The notes under the pieces: model-generated
What the model was told of the DNA's origin: nothing
The model's database searches: none
What the model saw: the letters and a program-made list of their open reading frames with translations, nothing else
Assembly (NCBI GenBank): GCA_024123955.1
Contig: CP099652.1
Location: forward strand, 3,224,001-3,288,000
Source of the DNA: Oxalobacteraceae bacterium OTU3CINTB1
GTDB taxonomy: Bacteria > Pseudomonadota > Gammaproteobacteria > Burkholderiales > Burkholderiaceae_D
Direction: 5' to 3'
Length of the DNA: 64,000 nucleotides
In this document: positions 1-10,628 of the stretch, one piece after another
Position numbering within the stretch: the stretch's first letter is position 1
Layout of the letters: every line of letters starts with the position of its first letter
Translations under genes and position numbers: made by a program

Positions 1-687
1 GTGAACTCGGAAACCGACTTCGTCGCCAAGAACGACGACTTCCTGAACCTGGCCAACACCGCCGCCAAGCTGGTCGCGGAAAACAACCCGGCCGACGTCG
101 CCGCGCTGCTGGCCCTGCCAGCTGGCAACGGCCAGACCCTGGACGAGGTGCGTGCCGCCTTGATCGGTAAAATCGGCGAAAACATGTCGATCCGCCGCTT
201 CCAGCGCTTCGAAACGACCGCCAAGCTGGCCTCGTACCTGCACGGCACCCGCATCGGTGTTGTGGTCGAGTTCGACGGCGCCGACGAGCAAGTCGGTAAA
301 GACGTCGCCATGCACATCGCCGCGATGAAGCCGGTGTCGCTGTCGGCCGACCAGGTTCCTGCCGAACTGATCGAAAAAGAGCGCTCGGTCGCCCAGTTGA
401 AGGCTGACGAGGATGCTGCCACCGCCGCCGCCGCCGGCAAGCCTGCGCAGTCGCCGGAAATCGTCGCCAAGCGCCTCGAAGGCTCGGTCCAGAAGTATCT
501 GAAGGAAGTGTCGCTGCTGAACCAGGCGTTCGTCAAGAACGACAAGCAGTCGATCGAGCAGATGCTGAAAGAAAAAGCGACCACCGTGAAATCGTTCACG
601 ATGTACGTCGTCGGTGAAGGCATCGAGAAGAAGGTCGATGACTTCGCCGCAGAAGTGGCCGCTCAAATGGCCGCTTCCCAGGGTTAA
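1..687 (+). CDS. tsf: Elongation factor Ts, C-terminal part (5' end lies before the window)
   Basis: EF-Ts is the guanine-nucleotide exchange factor that regenerates EF-Tu-GTP in translation. The window opens inside the gene: the first codon GTG reads as Val of [11 protein letters not shown], the conserved TDFVA motif of the EF-Ts core that normally follows an N-terminal UBA-like domain of about 75 residues, so it is not a true start. The 228 visible residues cover the core and the C-terminal module and end at TAA 685-687. A strong hairpin terminator follows at once. The order tsf-pyrH-frr is the usual one in proteobacteria. The identification is secure; only the 5' end is missing. Confidence 0.97.
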   Translation: MNSETDFVAKNDDFLNLANTAAKLVAENNPADVAALLALPAGNGQTLDEVRAALIGKIGENMSIRRFQRFETTAKLASYLHGTRIGVVVEFDGADEQVGKDVAMHIAAMKPVSLSADQVPAELIEKERSVAQLKADEDAATAAAAGKPAQSPEIVAKRLEGSVQKYLKEVSLLNQAFVKNDKQSIEQMLKEKATTVKSFTMYVVGEGIEKKVDDFAAEVAAQMAASQG

Positions 688-692
688 TAGTG

Positions 693-719
693 AAAACGGG
701 CCGCGAGGCCCGTTTTTTT
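693..719 (+). terminator. Rho-independent terminator after tsf
   Basis: A GC-rich 7-bp stem (ACGGGCC at 696-702, GGCCCGT at 707-713) with a 4-nt loop is followed by an unbroken T run. It lies 8 bases after the tsf stop codon and separates tsf from pyrH. Confidence 0.9.
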
Positions 720-724
720 AGCCC

Positions 725-741
725 GACAAGATAATCTTGTC
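725..741. repeat. Short perfect inverted repeat upstream of pyrH
   Basis: GACAAGAT at 725-732 and ATCTTGTC at 734-741 form an 8-bp palindrome around a single A. It lies between the tsf terminator and pyrH and could be a dyad operator. No regulator is known to me for it. Confidence 0.4.
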
Positions 742-770
742 TGTAACACCAGTTGTCCCCGGCGGCCGTC

Positions 771-797
771 GCGCCTATCTCAAGGTATGATAGGCGC
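771..797 (+). repeat. Hairpin in the pyrH leader region
   Basis: GCGCCTATC (771-779) and GATAGGCGC (789-797) form a perfect 9-bp stem with a 9-nt loop, 52 bases before the pyrH start. There is no T run, so it is not a terminator. It may be an mRNA leader structure or a protein-binding dyad. Confidence 0.45.
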
Positions 798-849
798 CGG
801 CAGCCTTCCCTGAATCAACCCCACATACACACTTTAGGAGCCCCGTCTC

Positions 850-1566
850 ATGTCCAAACCAGCCTACAAGCGCGTCCTCCTCAAACTGTCCGGCGAAGCC
901 CTGATGGGCGATGATCCTTACGGCATCAACCGCGGCACGATCGAACGGATGGTCGCCGATGTGGCCGAGGTCGCGAAAATGGGCGTGGAACTGGCGATCG
1001 TCATTGGCGGCGGCAACATCTTCCGCGGCGTCGCCCCCGGCGCCCAAGGCATGGACCGCGCCACCGCCGACTACATGGGCATGCTCGCCACCGTCATGAA
1101 CGCGCTGGCGCTGGCCGACGCGATGCGCCATGTCGGCATCACCGCGCGCGTGATGTCGGCCATCGGCATCGAACAGGTGGTCGAGCCGTACGTGCGCCCG
1201 AAGGCGCTGCAGTACCTGGAAGAGGGCAAGGTCGTGGTGTTCGCGGCCGGCACCGGCAACCCGTTCTTCACCACCGACACGGCCGCCGCGCTGCGCGGTT
1301 CCGAGATCAGCGCCGAGATCGTGCTGAAGGCCACCAAGGTCGACGGCGTCTACACGGCCGATCCGAAGAAGGACCCGAACGCCACCCTGTACCACTCGAT
1401 CACCTTCGACGAGGCGATCGCCAAGCACCTCCAAGTCATGGACGCGACCGCTTTTGCGCTGTGCCGCGACCAGAAATTGCCGATCAAGGTGTTCTCCATC
1501 ACCAAGCCAGGCGCGCTCGCACGCGTCATCATGGGCGAGGATGAGGGTACACTGGTCCACGTGTAA
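850..1566 (+). CDS. pyrH: UMP kinase
   Basis: Hexameric bacterial UMP kinase (amino-acid kinase fold), which converts UMP to UDP with ATP in pyrimidine nucleotide synthesis. The 238-residue length is typical. The N-terminal phosphate-binding segment reads [10 protein letters not shown]. The glycine-rich [11 protein letters not shown] loop follows near residues 55-65, and the [16 protein letters not shown] segment, which contacts nucleotide, lies near residues 133-150. ATG at 850 is preceded by TAGGAG. It stands alone between the tsf terminator and frr, 47 bp upstream of frr, and is probably co-transcribed with it. Two dyads lie in its upstream region. Confidence 0.98.
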   Translation: MSKPAYKRVLLKLSGEALMGDDPYGINRGTIERMVADVAEVAKMGVELAIVIGGGNIFRGVAPGAQGMDRATADYMGMLATVMNALALADAMRHVGITARVMSAIGIEQVVEPYVRPKALQYLEEGKVVVFAAGTGNPFFTTDTAAALRGSEISAEIVLKATKVDGVYTADPKKDPNATLYHSITFDEAIAKHLQVMDATAFALCRDQKLPIKVFSITKPGALARVIMGEDEGTLVHV

Positions 1567-1613
1567 CGTCTTTAATACCATCATCATTTATATCCGATCA
1601 CAGGAGAGCAGCA

Positions 1614-2174
1614 ATGTCCGTAGCTGACGTTAAAAAGAATGCGCAAGAACGCATGACCAAATCGCTGGAAACCTTGCGCGCCGATCTGGCCAAGGTCCGC
1701 ACCGGCCGCGCCCATACCGGGATCCTCGACCACGTGATGGTCGAGTACTACGGTTCGCCGACGGCGTTGACCCAGGTGGCCAACGTCACCCTGATGGACG
1801 CGCGCACCATCGGCGTGCAGCCGTTCGAAAAGAAAATGGCCTCGACCATCGAAAAAGCCATTCGCGACGCCGACCTGGGCCTGAACCCGTCGTCGCAGGG
1901 CGACATGATCCGCGTGCCGACCCCGCCGCTGACCGAGGAACGCCGCAAGGAAATGGTCAAGCTGGTCAAGAGCGAAGCCGAGGACGCCAAAATCGCGGTG
2001 CGCAACATCCGCCGCGACGGCAATGAATCGCTCAAAAAGCTGGTCAAGGACAAGGCCATCTCCGAAGACGACGAGCGCCGCGCCTCCGACGACGTGCAAA
2101 AACTGACCGACAAGTTCATCGCCGACATCGACAAGATGGTTGTCGAAAAAGAAAAAGAAGTGCTGACGGTCTAA
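1614..2174 (+). CDS. frr: Ribosome recycling factor
   Basis: RRF acts with EF-G to split post-termination ribosomes. The 186 residues match the family length. The conserved start of the long three-helix bundle ([19 protein letters not shown]) and the domain II segments with [13 protein letters not shown] are present. ATG 1614 follows AGGAGAG at a good distance. It lies downstream of pyrH in the usual order. After the stop at 2174 the normal uppS-cdsA block is separated by a palindromic repeat array instead of a short spacer. Confidence 0.98.
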   Translation: MSVADVKKNAQERMTKSLETLRADLAKVRTGRAHTGILDHVMVEYYGSPTALTQVANVTLMDARTIGVQPFEKKMASTIEKAIRDADLGLNPSSQGDMIRVPTPPLTEERRKEMVKLVKSEAEDAKIAVRNIRRDGNESLKKLVKDKAISEDDERRASDDVQKLTDKFIADIDKMVVEKEKEVLTV

Positions 2175-2215
2175 ACCCTCAAGGCGCCAGCTGTCGACCC
2201 GCAGTCCCCGGCTTA

Positions 2216-2281
2216 GGGGTCGGACCCCGTACGGGGTCCGACCCCGTACGGGGTCGGACCCCGTACGGGGTCCGACCCCGT
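2216..2281. repeat. 17-bp palindromic tandem repeat array, about 3.9 units
   Basis: Four consecutive copies of a 17-bp unit, GGGGTCSGACCCCGTAC, begin at 2216, 2233, 2250 and 2267. The last is cut after GT. S alternates G, C, G, C, so the array also has an exact 34-bp period. Each unit is itself palindromic around S and the linker GTAC is palindromic, so any pair of units can form a long hairpin on either strand. The array sits between frr and uppS. It resembles short intergenic palindromic repeats I recall from Oxalobacteraceae genomes, but no copy-number count was possible. No transposase lies beside it. Confidence 0.9.
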
Positions 2282-2321
2282 CACGCTTTTGGGGTGCGGG
2301 TTACCGTGCTACCTTGTTTTT

Positions 2322-2349
2322 TTGCGTCACACCTGCAATACTTTATACT
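2322..2349 (+). promoter_or_regulatory. Candidate sigma-70 promoter for the uppS operon
   Basis: TTGCGT (2322-2327) and TATACT (2344-2349) are spaced 16 bp apart and lie 17 bp before the uppS start. The -10 box matches five of six consensus bases, the -35 box about four. The position just after the palindromic array suggests a fresh start of transcription there. Confidence 0.4.
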
Positions 2350-2366
2350 TTGGCACCAAAGTTTTC

Positions 2367-3118
<752 letters not shown>

Positions 3119-3119
<1 letters not shown>

Positions 3120-3955
3120 TGCTGAAAACACGGATTATTACCGCGGTGCTCTTGCTGGCGGTGTTGCTGCCGGTCCTGTTCTTCAATTATTTCCCCGCGT
3201 TCGCCGTGGTCGTCACCTTGTTCGTCGGCGCCGCGATGTGGGAGGGCGCGCGCCTGTTCGGCCTGTCGCCCACCGCCGCCAAGGTCACCGGCGTGGTCAG
3301 CTGCGGCCTGTTCGTGCTGCTGATGTACAGCGCCAAGCCGGGCGCCGTCACCGCGCTGTACGGCGTGGCCGCGCTGCTGTGGCTGATCCGCTATGCGCCG
3401 ACCCTGGGCCTGGGGCTGCCGCCGCTCAAGGGCGCGGCCAACTGGTCGATGGCCATCACCTTCAGCTTCGCCATTTTCGCCTGCTTCTTCGCCATCGTCG
3501 GCCTGTACATGGTATCGCCGCTGTACCTGCTGTCGGTGCTGGCCCTGGTGTGGATCGCCGACATCGGCGCCTATTTCTCCGGCAAGGCCTTCGGCAAGCG
3601 CAAGCTGGCGCCGACCATCTCCCCCGGTAAATCGTGGGAGGGCGCCATCGGTGGCGGCATCGCCGTGCTGGCGATCGCTTCGCTGACCATCGTGCTGGCC
3701 GCTTCCGTTCCGTGGTTGCAGGACACCTTCGCCGTGCGCCTGCAGGCGCGCTTCGGCTGGGCGCTGACCCTGCTGGCGCTCCTGGTCGTCGTCGCCGCCT
3801 CCGTCATCGGCGACCTGTTCGAATCCCAACTCAAGCGCCGCGCCGCCATCAAGGACAGCAGCAACCTGCTGCCGGGCCACGGCGGCGTGCTCGACCGTGT
3901 CGACGCGCTGATCCCCGTGCTGCCGCTGGCCGCGCTGCTGACCGCCTGGCTCTGA
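3119..3955 (+). CDS. cdsA: Phosphatidate cytidylyltransferase
   Basis: Makes CDP-diacylglycerol from phosphatidate and CTP, the branch point of phospholipid synthesis, in the inner membrane. The 278 residues contain about eight hydrophobic segments. The C-terminal family signature is intact: [11 protein letters not shown] followed by [11 protein letters not shown] near residues 225-255. The start ATG at 3119 overlaps the uppS stop codon (TAATG), which fixes the start; a longer in-frame reading from 2969 would lie inside uppS. Eleven bases separate it from dxr. Confidence 0.97.
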
Positions 3956-3966
3956 AAGACATTCCT

Positions 3967-5148
3967 ATGCAACGCATCACCATCCTTGGCGCCACCGGTT
4001 CGATCGGCGTGTCCACGCTGGACGTGCTCGCCCGCCATCCCGAACGCTATTCGGTCTACGCGCTGTCCGCGCACAGCCGCGTCGACGAACTGGCCGCCCA
4101 GTGCGTCCAATTCCGTCCGCTGCGCGCCGTTGTCGGCACGGCCGACGCCGCCGAGCGCCTGGGCGCGCTGCTGCGCGCGGCCGGCGTCGCCACCGAGGTC
4201 GAATACGGCGAGACAGCCCTGTGCGCCATCGCCAGCGCTCCCGAGGTCGACAGCGTCATGGCCGCCATCGTCGGCGCCGCCGGCCTGGCGCCGACCCTGG
4301 CCGCCGCCCGCGCGGGGAAGAAAGTGCTGCTGGCGAACAAGGAAGCGCTGGTCATGTCCGGCCAGCTGTTCATCGACGCGGCCGCCGAAGCCGGCGCCGT
4401 GCTGCTGCCGATCGACAGCGAACACAACGCGATTTTCCAGTGCCTGCCGTCGTCGTACGGCCGCCAGCCGGGCGCCAGCGGCGTCGCCAAGATCCTGCTG
4501 ACCGCTTCCGGCGGTCCGTTCCTGACGCGCGCCGTCGAGACCCTGGAAGACGTCACGCCGGAGCAGGCCTGCAAGCATCCCAACTGGTCGATGGGCCGCA
4601 AGATCTCGGTCGACTCGGCCACGATGATGAACAAGGGCCTGGAAGTGATCGAGGCGCACTGGCTGTTCGGCGCCCCGGCCGACCAGATCGACGTAGTCAT
4701 CCACCCGCAGTCGGTGATCCATTCGATGGTGTCGTATGTCGACGGCTCGGTGCTGGCGCAACTGGGCAACCCCGACATGCGCACGCCGATCGCCCACGCG
4801 CTGGCCTACCCGGAGCGCATCGACTCCGGCGTCGCCCAGCTCGACCTGACCCAGATCGCCACCTTGCAGTTCGAGCGTCCCGACTTCGCCCGCTTCCCCT
4901 GCCTGGCGCTGGCCTTCGACGCCCTGCGCGCCGGCGGCACGGCGCCCGCGCTGCTCAACGCCGCCAATGAGATCGCGGTGCAAGCCTTCCTCGACCTGAA
5001 GATCGGCTTCCGCCAGATCGACCGCGTGATCGCGCAGGTGATGGAAAAGCTGCCGCACGGCGCAGCCGATAGCATCGAGGCTGTCATGGCGCAGGACGCG
5101 CTGGCGCGCGACGCCGCCGAAACCATCATCGCCGGGATGGCAAAATGA
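3967..5148 (+). CDS. dxr: 1-deoxy-D-xylulose-5-phosphate reductoisomerase
   Basis: Second enzyme of the MEP isoprenoid pathway, forming 2-C-methyl-D-erythritol 4-phosphate with NADPH and a divalent metal. The 393 residues start with the Rossmann motif [14 protein letters not shown]. The substrate and metal region includes [11 protein letters not shown], followed by [18 protein letters not shown] 3967 gives the family N-terminus; the frame is open further upstream inside cdsA, but that part is not protein-like. The TGA stop overlaps the rseP start by four bases (ATGA). Confidence 0.98.
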   Translation: MQRITILGATGSIGVSTLDVLARHPERYSVYALSAHSRVDELAAQCVQFRPLRAVVGTADAAERLGALLRAAGVATEVEYGETALCAIASAPEVDSVMAAIVGAAGLAPTLAAARAGKKVLLANKEALVMSGQLFIDAAAEAGAVLLPIDSEHNAIFQCLPSSYGRQPGASGVAKILLTASGGPFLTRAVETLEDVTPEQACKHPNWSMGRKISVDSATMMNKGLEVIEAHWLFGAPADQIDVVIHPQSVIHSMVSYVDGSVLAQLGNPDMRTPIAHALAYPERIDSGVAQLDLTQIATLQFERPDFARFPCLALAFDALRAGGTAPALLNAANEIAVQAFLDLKIGFRQIDRVIAQVMEKLPHGAADSIEAVMAQDALARDAAETIIAGMAK

Positions 5149-6581
5149 ATTTCCTGCAAACCGTGCTGGCGTTTGTCGTCTGCCTCGGCTCCCTGATCGT
5201 CTTCCACGAATTGGGGCACTACCTGGTGGCGCGCTGGTGCGGCGTCAAGGTGCTGCGCTTCTCGGTCGGCATGGGCAAGGTCGTGTGGTCGCGCCGCTTC
5301 GGCCCCGACCAGACCGAATGGGCCGTGTCGGCGCTGCCGCTGGGCGGCTACGTCAAGATGCTCGACGCCCGCGAGGGCGACCTGACGCACCTTCCGCCGC
5401 AGGACCTGAAGCGCGAGTTCACGCGCCAGAACGTGTGGAAGCGCATCGCTATCGTCGCCGCCGGCCCGCTGGCCAATTTCCTGATCGCGATCGTGCTGTT
5501 CGCCGGCCTGTACATGTATGGCGTGGAAGAGCCGGTCAGCAAGATCAGCGTGCGCGCCAGCGAGGTGGCCGTGCTGGCGACCGACGCTACGGTGGCAACG
5601 AACGACGCCGATGCGGGGCAGGGCAAGCAGGCCGCCTCCGCCACGCCCGCGTGGCAGGCCGGCCTGCGCAGCGGCGACCTGGTCACCGCCATCAACGAAC
5701 AACCGGTGACCGTCTGGTCCGAGCTGCGCTGGAACCTGATGCAGTCGGCCATCGACAAGAAAGAAGCGCGCCTGACGGTCGAACGTCCGGGCGAGGGCCG
5801 CCGCCACTTCGTGCTGCCGGCCGACGTGCTGGCCGCGCTCGACCTCGACGGCGACGTGCTCGGCAAGCTGGGCCTGGGCGTGGCGCGGCCGGCGCCGGTG
5901 GTGCAGCAGGTGCTGCCGGGCGGCGCGGCCGAGCGCGCCGGCCTGCGGATCGGCGACCTGCTGCTGTCGGTCGGCGGCACGCCGGTGGCCGACGGCATCG
6001 CCTTCATCGACATCATCCGCGCCTCGGCCGGCAAGACGGTGGACGTGGTGGTGCGGCGCGCCGGCCAGCCGGTCACACTGGCCGTCACGCCCCAGGCCGA
6101 GCAGGCAAAAAGCGGCAAAGGAACTGTAACAGTCGGTAAGATCAGCGCTTACGTCGCTTTGCAGCCGGATATGATCGTCGTGCCATCGTCGCCGCTCGAG
6201 GCGGTGGGCAAGGCCATGGCCCGCGTCTGGGACACTTGTACGATGACGCTGAAGATGATCGGCAAGATGATCGTCGGCGAGGTCTCGCTCAAGAACGTCA
6301 CCGGCCCGATCACGATCGCCGATTACGCCGGCCAGACCGCGCGCATGGGCGTGGTCAGTTATTTAAGCTTTATCGCCTTCATCAGCATCAGTTTAGGGGT
6401 CATGAATTTGCTACCGATTCCGGTTCTAGATGGGGGGCATTTGCTGTATTATTCGCTGGAAGTTTTAACTGGGCGTCCTGTGCCGGAACGTTTTAACGAG
6501 ATTGCACAGCGAGTTGGCATCGGTTTGCTGATGACGTTAATGCTGTTGGCGGTATTTAACGACGTCGCCCGGCTTTTATAA
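5145..6581 (+). CDS. rseP: RseP-type site-2 intramembrane zinc metalloprotease
   Basis: Inner-membrane protease that cuts anti-sigma factors and signal-peptide remnants within the membrane (site-2 step of the sigma-E pathway in E. coli). The zinc motif HELGH is at residues 21-25 in the first membrane helix, and the third ligand region PIPVLDGG lies near residue 429. Two PDZ modules sit between (about 115-220 with an Ala/Asp-rich insert, and about 245-320). The length, 478, is slightly above the roughly 450 usual. It overlaps dxr by four bases and precedes bamA. Base composition falls near the 3' end. It is a plausible processing enzyme for the anti-sigma factor at 24.5-25.3 kb, though this is only an inference. 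Confidence 0.96.
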   Translation: MNFLQTVLAFVVCLGSLIVFHELGHYLVARWCGVKVLRFSVGMGKVVWSRRFGPDQTEWAVSALPLGGYVKMLDAREGDLTHLPPQDLKREFTRQNVWKRIAIVAAGPLANFLIAIVLFAGLYMYGVEEPVSKISVRASEVAVLATDATVATNDADAGQGKQAASATPAWQAGLRSGDLVTAINEQPVTVWSELRWNLMQSAIDKKEARLTVERPGEGRRHFVLPADVLAALDLDGDVLGKLGLGVARPAPVVQQVLPGGAAERAGLRIGDLLLSVGGTPVADGIAFIDIIRASAGKTVDVVVRRAGQPVTLAVTPQAEQAKSGKGTVTVGKISAYVALQPDMIVVPSSPLEAVGKAMARVWDTCTMTLKMIGKMIVGEVSLKNVTGPITIADYAGQTARMGVVSYLSFIAFISISLGVMNLLPIPVLDGGHLLYYSLEVLTGRPVPERFNEIAQRVGIGLLMTLMLLAVFNDVARLL

Positions 6582-6615
6582 AGTAGTTCGTTGATTTAGC
6601 CATTGAATAACCCCA

Positions 6616-8952
6616 ATGAAATTATATTCTGACCGTATTACTTCACCTTCTTTACGCCGCAGCCTGATCGGCGCCGCCGTCCTGGCGCTGTGCGCCGGCC
6701 GTGCCATGGCGATCGAACCGTTCGTCATCAAGGACATCCGCGTCGAAGGTATTCAGCGTACGGAGGCCGGCACCGTGTTCAGCTACCTGCCGGTGCGGGT
6801 GGGCGAGACCTTCAACGACGACAAGAGCGTCACCGCCATCAAGGCGCTGTACGCCACCGGTTTCTTCAAGGACGTCAAGCTCGAAGCCGACGGCCAGGTG
6901 CTGGTGGTGCTGGTCGAGGAACGCCCGGCCATCTCCAAGGTGGAGTTCACCGGCACCAAGGAATTTGAAAAAGACACGCTGGTCAAGGCGCTGAAGGACA
7001 TCGGCGTCGGCGAGGCCAAGATTTTCGACAAGGCCTCGGTTGACCGCGCCGAGCAGGAATTGAAGCGCCAGTACCTGTCGCACGGCCTGTACGGCGTCAA
7101 GATCGTCACCACCGTCACGCCGATCGAGCGTAACCGCGTCAACATCACGTTCGCGGTCGACGAGGGCGACGTCGCCAAGATCAAGCAGATCAACATCGTC
7201 GGCAACAAGGTGTTCGACGATAAGGAATTGAAGCAGCAGCTCGCGCTCAACACCGGCGGCTGGTTCAGCTGGTACACCAAGGCCGACCAGTACTCCAAGA
7301 CCAAGCTGACCGGCGACATCGAGTCGCTCAAGTCCTTCTACCTCGACCGCGGCTACATCGAGATGAACATCGACTCGACGCAGGTGTCGATCACGCCGGA
7401 CAAGAAGGACATCTACATCACGATCAACATCACCGAAGGCGAGAAGTACACCGTCTCCGGCATCAAGTTCGAAGGCGAGACCTTCGGCCGCGAAGAGGAA
7501 CTGCGCTCGCTGGTCCTGCTGCGCAACGGCGAGACCTATTCCGGCGCGCGCCTGACCGCGACCAACAAGCTTATCTCCGACCGCCTCGGCACCTTCGGCT
7601 ACGCCTTCGCCAACGTCAACGCCAATCCGGACATCAACCGCGAAAAACGCGAAGTGGCGTTCACCTTCTTCATCGATCCGGGCAAGCGCGCCTACGTGCG
7701 CCACATGAACATCGCCGGCAACACCACCTCGCGCGACGAAGTGATACGCCGCGAGTTCCGCCAGTTCGAATCGTCCTGGTACGACGCCAACAAGATCAAG
7801 CTGTCGCGCGACCGCGTCGACCGCCTGGGCTACTTCAAGGACGTCACCGTCGACACGCCGGAGGCGCAAGGCACCTCCGACCAGGTCGACGTCAACCTGA
7901 CCGTGGTCGAAAAGCCGACCGGTAACTTCCAGATCGGCGGCGCGTTCTCGCAGTCGGAGAAGTTCACCTTCCAGGCGGCGATCCAGCAGGCCAACTTCGC
8001 CGGCTCGGGCACCACCGTCGGCATGGAACTGAACACGTCCAAGTACAGCCGCACGATTTCGTTCTCGCAGACCGACCCGTATTACACCGACGACGGCGTT
8101 TCGCGCTCGTACGAAATCTATCTGCGCACGCAAAAACCGCCGGCGCTCAACACCGGTTACTACACGATCAAACAGCAGGGTGGACGCGTCAGCTACGGCG
8201 TACCGTTCTCCGAAGTCGATACGGTCTTCTTCGGCATCGGCCTGGAACGCTCGAACATCGAGACCGACGCCACGTCGCCGACCCGCTTCCAGCAGTACGT
8301 GCGCGACATCACCGGCATCCAGAGCGGCATCGGCAGCGCCAAGACCAACGCCGTGCCGCTGACGATGGCGTGGGCGCGCGACAGCCGCGATTCGGCGCTG
8401 ACGCCGACGGTGGGCCGCTACCAGCGCGCCAACCTGGAACTGGACATCATCGGCCAGCAGAAGTACTACCGCGCGGTCTACGAGCAGCAGTGGTACAAGC
8501 CGCTGTTCTCGAAGGTGACGCTGGCGCTCAAGGGCGAGATCGACTACGGCCGCGGGCTGCGCGACAGCTCGTATCCGGTGTTTAAAAACTTCTACGGCGG
8601 CGGTATCGGTTCGGTGCGCGGCTACCTGAGCTCTTCGCTGGGCGCGGTCGATCCGCGTTACGGCGACGCGCTGGGCGGCGCCTCGCGCTTGATCGGCAAC
8701 GCCGAGCTGCAGATGCCGTTCCCAGGCTCCGGCCAGGACCGCAGCCTGCGCTGGTTCGCCTTCCTCGACGGCGGCCAGGTCTACCAGGAAGGCGAGAAGA
8801 TGCGCCTGCAGCAGCTGCGCTATTCCTCCGGCCTGGGCATCAGCTGGATTTCGCCGGTGGGCCCGCTCAAGTTGAGTTATGCTAAGCCTTTGAACGCCAA
8901 GGAAGGCGACCGCCTGGAACGCTTCCAGTTCCAGATGGGTAGCGGCTTCTGA
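6616..8952 (+). CDS. bamA: Outer membrane protein assembly factor BamA
   Basis: Central subunit of the BAM complex that folds and inserts outer-membrane beta-barrels. The 778 residues contain a signal peptide ending near AMA (about residue 32), five POTRA repeats to about residue 425 (first one FVIKDIRVEGIQRTEAGTVF), then a 16-strand Omp85 barrel. The barrel carries the conserved GGIGSVRGYLSSSLG loop-6 motif and ends in FQFQMGSGF with the C-terminal Phe typical of barrels. It sits between rseP and skp as in most proteobacteria, 34 bases after rseP. Confidence 0.98.
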   Translation: MKLYSDRITSPSLRRSLIGAAVLALCAGRAMAIEPFVIKDIRVEGIQRTEAGTVFSYLPVRVGETFNDDKSVTAIKALYATGFFKDVKLEADGQVLVVLVEERPAISKVEFTGTKEFEKDTLVKALKDIGVGEAKIFDKASVDRAEQELKRQYLSHGLYGVKIVTTVTPIERNRVNITFAVDEGDVAKIKQINIVGNKVFDDKELKQQLALNTGGWFSWYTKADQYSKTKLTGDIESLKSFYLDRGYIEMNIDSTQVSITPDKKDIYITINITEGEKYTVSGIKFEGETFGREEELRSLVLLRNGETYSGARLTATNKLISDRLGTFGYAFANVNANPDINREKREVAFTFFIDPGKRAYVRHMNIAGNTTSRDEVIRREFRQFESSWYDANKIKLSRDRVDRLGYFKDVTVDTPEAQGTSDQVDVNLTVVEKPTGNFQIGGAFSQSEKFTFQAAIQQANFAGSGTTVGMELNTSKYSRTISFSQTDPYYTDDGVSRSYEIYLRTQKPPALNTGYYTIKQQGGRVSYGVPFSEVDTVFFGIGLERSNIETDATSPTRFQQYVRDITGIQSGIGSAKTNAVPLTMAWARDSRDSALTPTVGRYQRANLELDIIGQQKYYRAVYEQQWYKPLFSKVTLALKGEIDYGRGLRDSSYPVFKNFYGGGIGSVRGYLSSSLGAVDPRYGDALGGASRLIGNAELQMPFPGSGQDRSLRWFAFLDGGQVYQEGEKMRLQQLRYSSGLGISWISPVGPLKLSYAKPLNAKEGDRLERFQFQMGSGF

Positions 8953-9022
8953 TGCGGGCGGGTGCGACTTTGCAGCGAACCCACAGCGTACACCGTACCA
9001 ATATTTACCTCGGAGAAACAAG

Positions 9023-9547
9023 TTGAAGACTGCATCCGCTAATCTGACCAAATATCTCGCCGTGCTTGCGCTGGGGTGGAGTGCATTGGCGCCGGTGCAG
9101 GCCCAGACCTCGGCCTCGCGCATCGCCTGGCTGAGCCCTGAGCGTATCTACAACGAGTCCAAGCTGGCCAAGCTGGCCAGCGAGAAGCTGCAGGAAGAGT
9201 TCAAGAGCCGCGAGAAGGCCATGCAGGACATGGCAGGGCGCCTGAAGACGGCGTCCGACAAGCTGGAGAAGGAAGGGCCGGCGCTGTCCGAGGCCGACCG
9301 CGTCAAGCGCCAGCGCGACGTGTTCGAACTCGATAAGGAATACCAGCGCCGCCAGCGCGAGTTCCGCGAGGACCTGAGCCAGCGCACCAACGAGGAGCGC
9401 CAGGCCATCTCGGACCGCGCCACCAAGATCATCCGCCAGATGGCCAATGTCGAAGGTTTCGACATCGTGCTGCAGGACGCGGTATGGGCGAGCCCGCGCA
9501 TCGACATCACCGACAAGGTGCTGGCGGCGCTCGATAAAGACAAATAA
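9023..9547 (+). CDS. skp: Periplasmic chaperone Skp/OmpH
   Basis: Holdase that carries unfolded outer-membrane proteins across the periplasm to BamA. The 174 residues begin with a signal peptide (cleavage near VQAQ, about residue 28). A short beta segment, RIAWLSPERIY, follows, then a long charged coiled coil (about residues 50-140) rich in Lys, Glu and Arg, as expected for the tentacles. The start codon is TTG at 9023, preceded by CGGAGAAACAAG. It is 70 bp after bamA and 23 bp before the chosen lpxD start, in conserved order. Confidence 0.94.
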   Translation: MKTASANLTKYLAVLALGWSALAPVQAQTSASRIAWLSPERIYNESKLAKLASEKLQEEFKSREKAMQDMAGRLKTASDKLEKEGPALSEADRVKRQRDVFELDKEYQRRQREFREDLSQRTNEERQAISDRATKIIRQMANVEGFDIVLQDAVWASPRIDITDKVLAALDKDK

Positions 9548-9570
9548 ATCACACAAGATTGGATACCCCG

Positions 9571-10626
9571 ATGGGCACTCGACTGGGAGAATTGGTCGAA
9601 CGCTTCGGCGGGCAGTTGATGGGTGACGCGAACCTGGAAGTGTCCGGGATCGCGCCATTGACCGACGCCGGCGTTTCGCACATCAGCTTTCTGAGCAACA
9701 GCAAACTGCGCGCACAGGCGCTGCAGACGGCGGCGGCGGCATTGATCGTCTCGCCCGCCGATGACGAATTCATCGCCGCCGGCTACACCGGCGCGCGCAT
9801 CGTCACCCCCAACCCGTATGTATATTTCGCCAAGGCGGCGCAGTATTTCCACTCGCTGACGGCCATCGTGCCGCCGGCGGGCATCCACCCGACCGCCTTC
9901 ATCGGCGAGGGCGCGCAGATCGCCGCCACCGCCCACATCGGACCGAAGGTGGTGGTGGAGCCGGGCGCCGTCATCGGCGAGCACGCCGTCATCGACGCCG
10001 GCTGCTACATCGGACGCGAAGCGGTGATCGGCGAGGGCACGCACTTCTTCGCCAACGTCACCTTCCACGCCTACTGCCAGATCGGCGCGCGCGGCATCAT
10101 CCACTCGGGCGCCGTGATCGGCACCGACGGTTTCGGCTTCGCCAACGAGAAGGGCGTCTACATCAAGATCCCGCAGACCGGCCGCGTGATGATCGGCGAC
10201 GACGTCGACATCGGCGCCAACACCACGGTCGACCGCGGCGCATTGGCCGACACGGTGATCGAGGACGGCGTCAAGCTCGACAACCTGATCCAGATCGCCC
10301 ACAACTGCCATATCGGCGCGCACACGGCGATGGCCGGCTGCGTCGGCATGGCCGGCAGCACCACGGTGGGCAAGTACTGCACCTTCGGCGGCGCCGCCAT
10401 GATCAACGGCCATATCACCATCGCCGACCACGTGAACGTCGGTCCGTCGACGATGATCCCGCGCTCGCTGACGGAACCAGGCACCTACATCGGCTACTAC
10501 CCGATGTCGCGCCCGGCCGAATGGGAAAAGTCGGCCGTCATCGTGCGTAACCTGTCGGCCATGCGCGACAAGGTGCGGGCGCTGGAAAAAACAATTAAAA
10601 CACTGACGAATCAAGAAGAGAAATAA
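9571..10626 (+). CDS. lpxD: UDP-3-O-(3-hydroxyacyl)glucosamine N-acyltransferase
   Basis: Third step of lipid A synthesis: transfers a 3-hydroxyacyl chain from ACP to the 2-amino group of UDP-3-O-acyl-glucosamine. An N-terminal uridine-binding domain (about 1-100) is followed by a left-handed beta-helix of hexapeptide repeats. The catalytic His segment [13 protein letters not shown] lies near residues 235-247. I place the start at ATG 9571 (351 residues) because [14 protein letters not shown] matches the family N-terminus. A TTG at 9559 would add four residues and cannot be excluded, since neither has a strong ribosome site. It lies in the lpxD-fabZ-lpxA-lpxB block. Confidence 0.96.
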   Translation: MGTRLGELVERFGGQLMGDANLEVSGIAPLTDAGVSHISFLSNSKLRAQALQTAAAALIVSPADDEFIAAGYTGARIVTPNPYVYFAKAAQYFHSLTAIVPPAGIHPTAFIGEGAQIAATAHIGPKVVVEPGAVIGEHAVIDAGCYIGREAVIGEGTHFFANVTFHAYCQIGARGIIHSGAVIGTDGFGFANEKGVYIKIPQTGRVMIGDDVDIGANTTVDRGALADTVIEDGVKLDNLIQIAHNCHIGAHTAMAGCVGMAGSTTVGKYCTFGGAAMINGHITIADHVNVGPSTMIPRSLTEPGTYIGYYPMSRPAEWEKSAVIVRNLSAMRDKVRALEKTIKTLTNQEEK

Positions 10627-10628
10627 TT

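Noticed and set aside
2216..2281. CRISPR array
   Set aside because: The units are contiguous 17-bp palindromes with no unique spacers and no cas genes, so it is a simple tandem palindrome array.
6652..9123. Very long open frame on the minus strand opposite bamA (over 800 codons)
   Set aside because: It mirrors bamA codon structure in high-GC DNA, is Ala/Arg/Val-rich without domains, and bamA is unmistakable. The same holds for long antisense frames opposite ppsA (17884-20388), the TonB receptor (55968-58652) and the GH27 gene (58877-60364).
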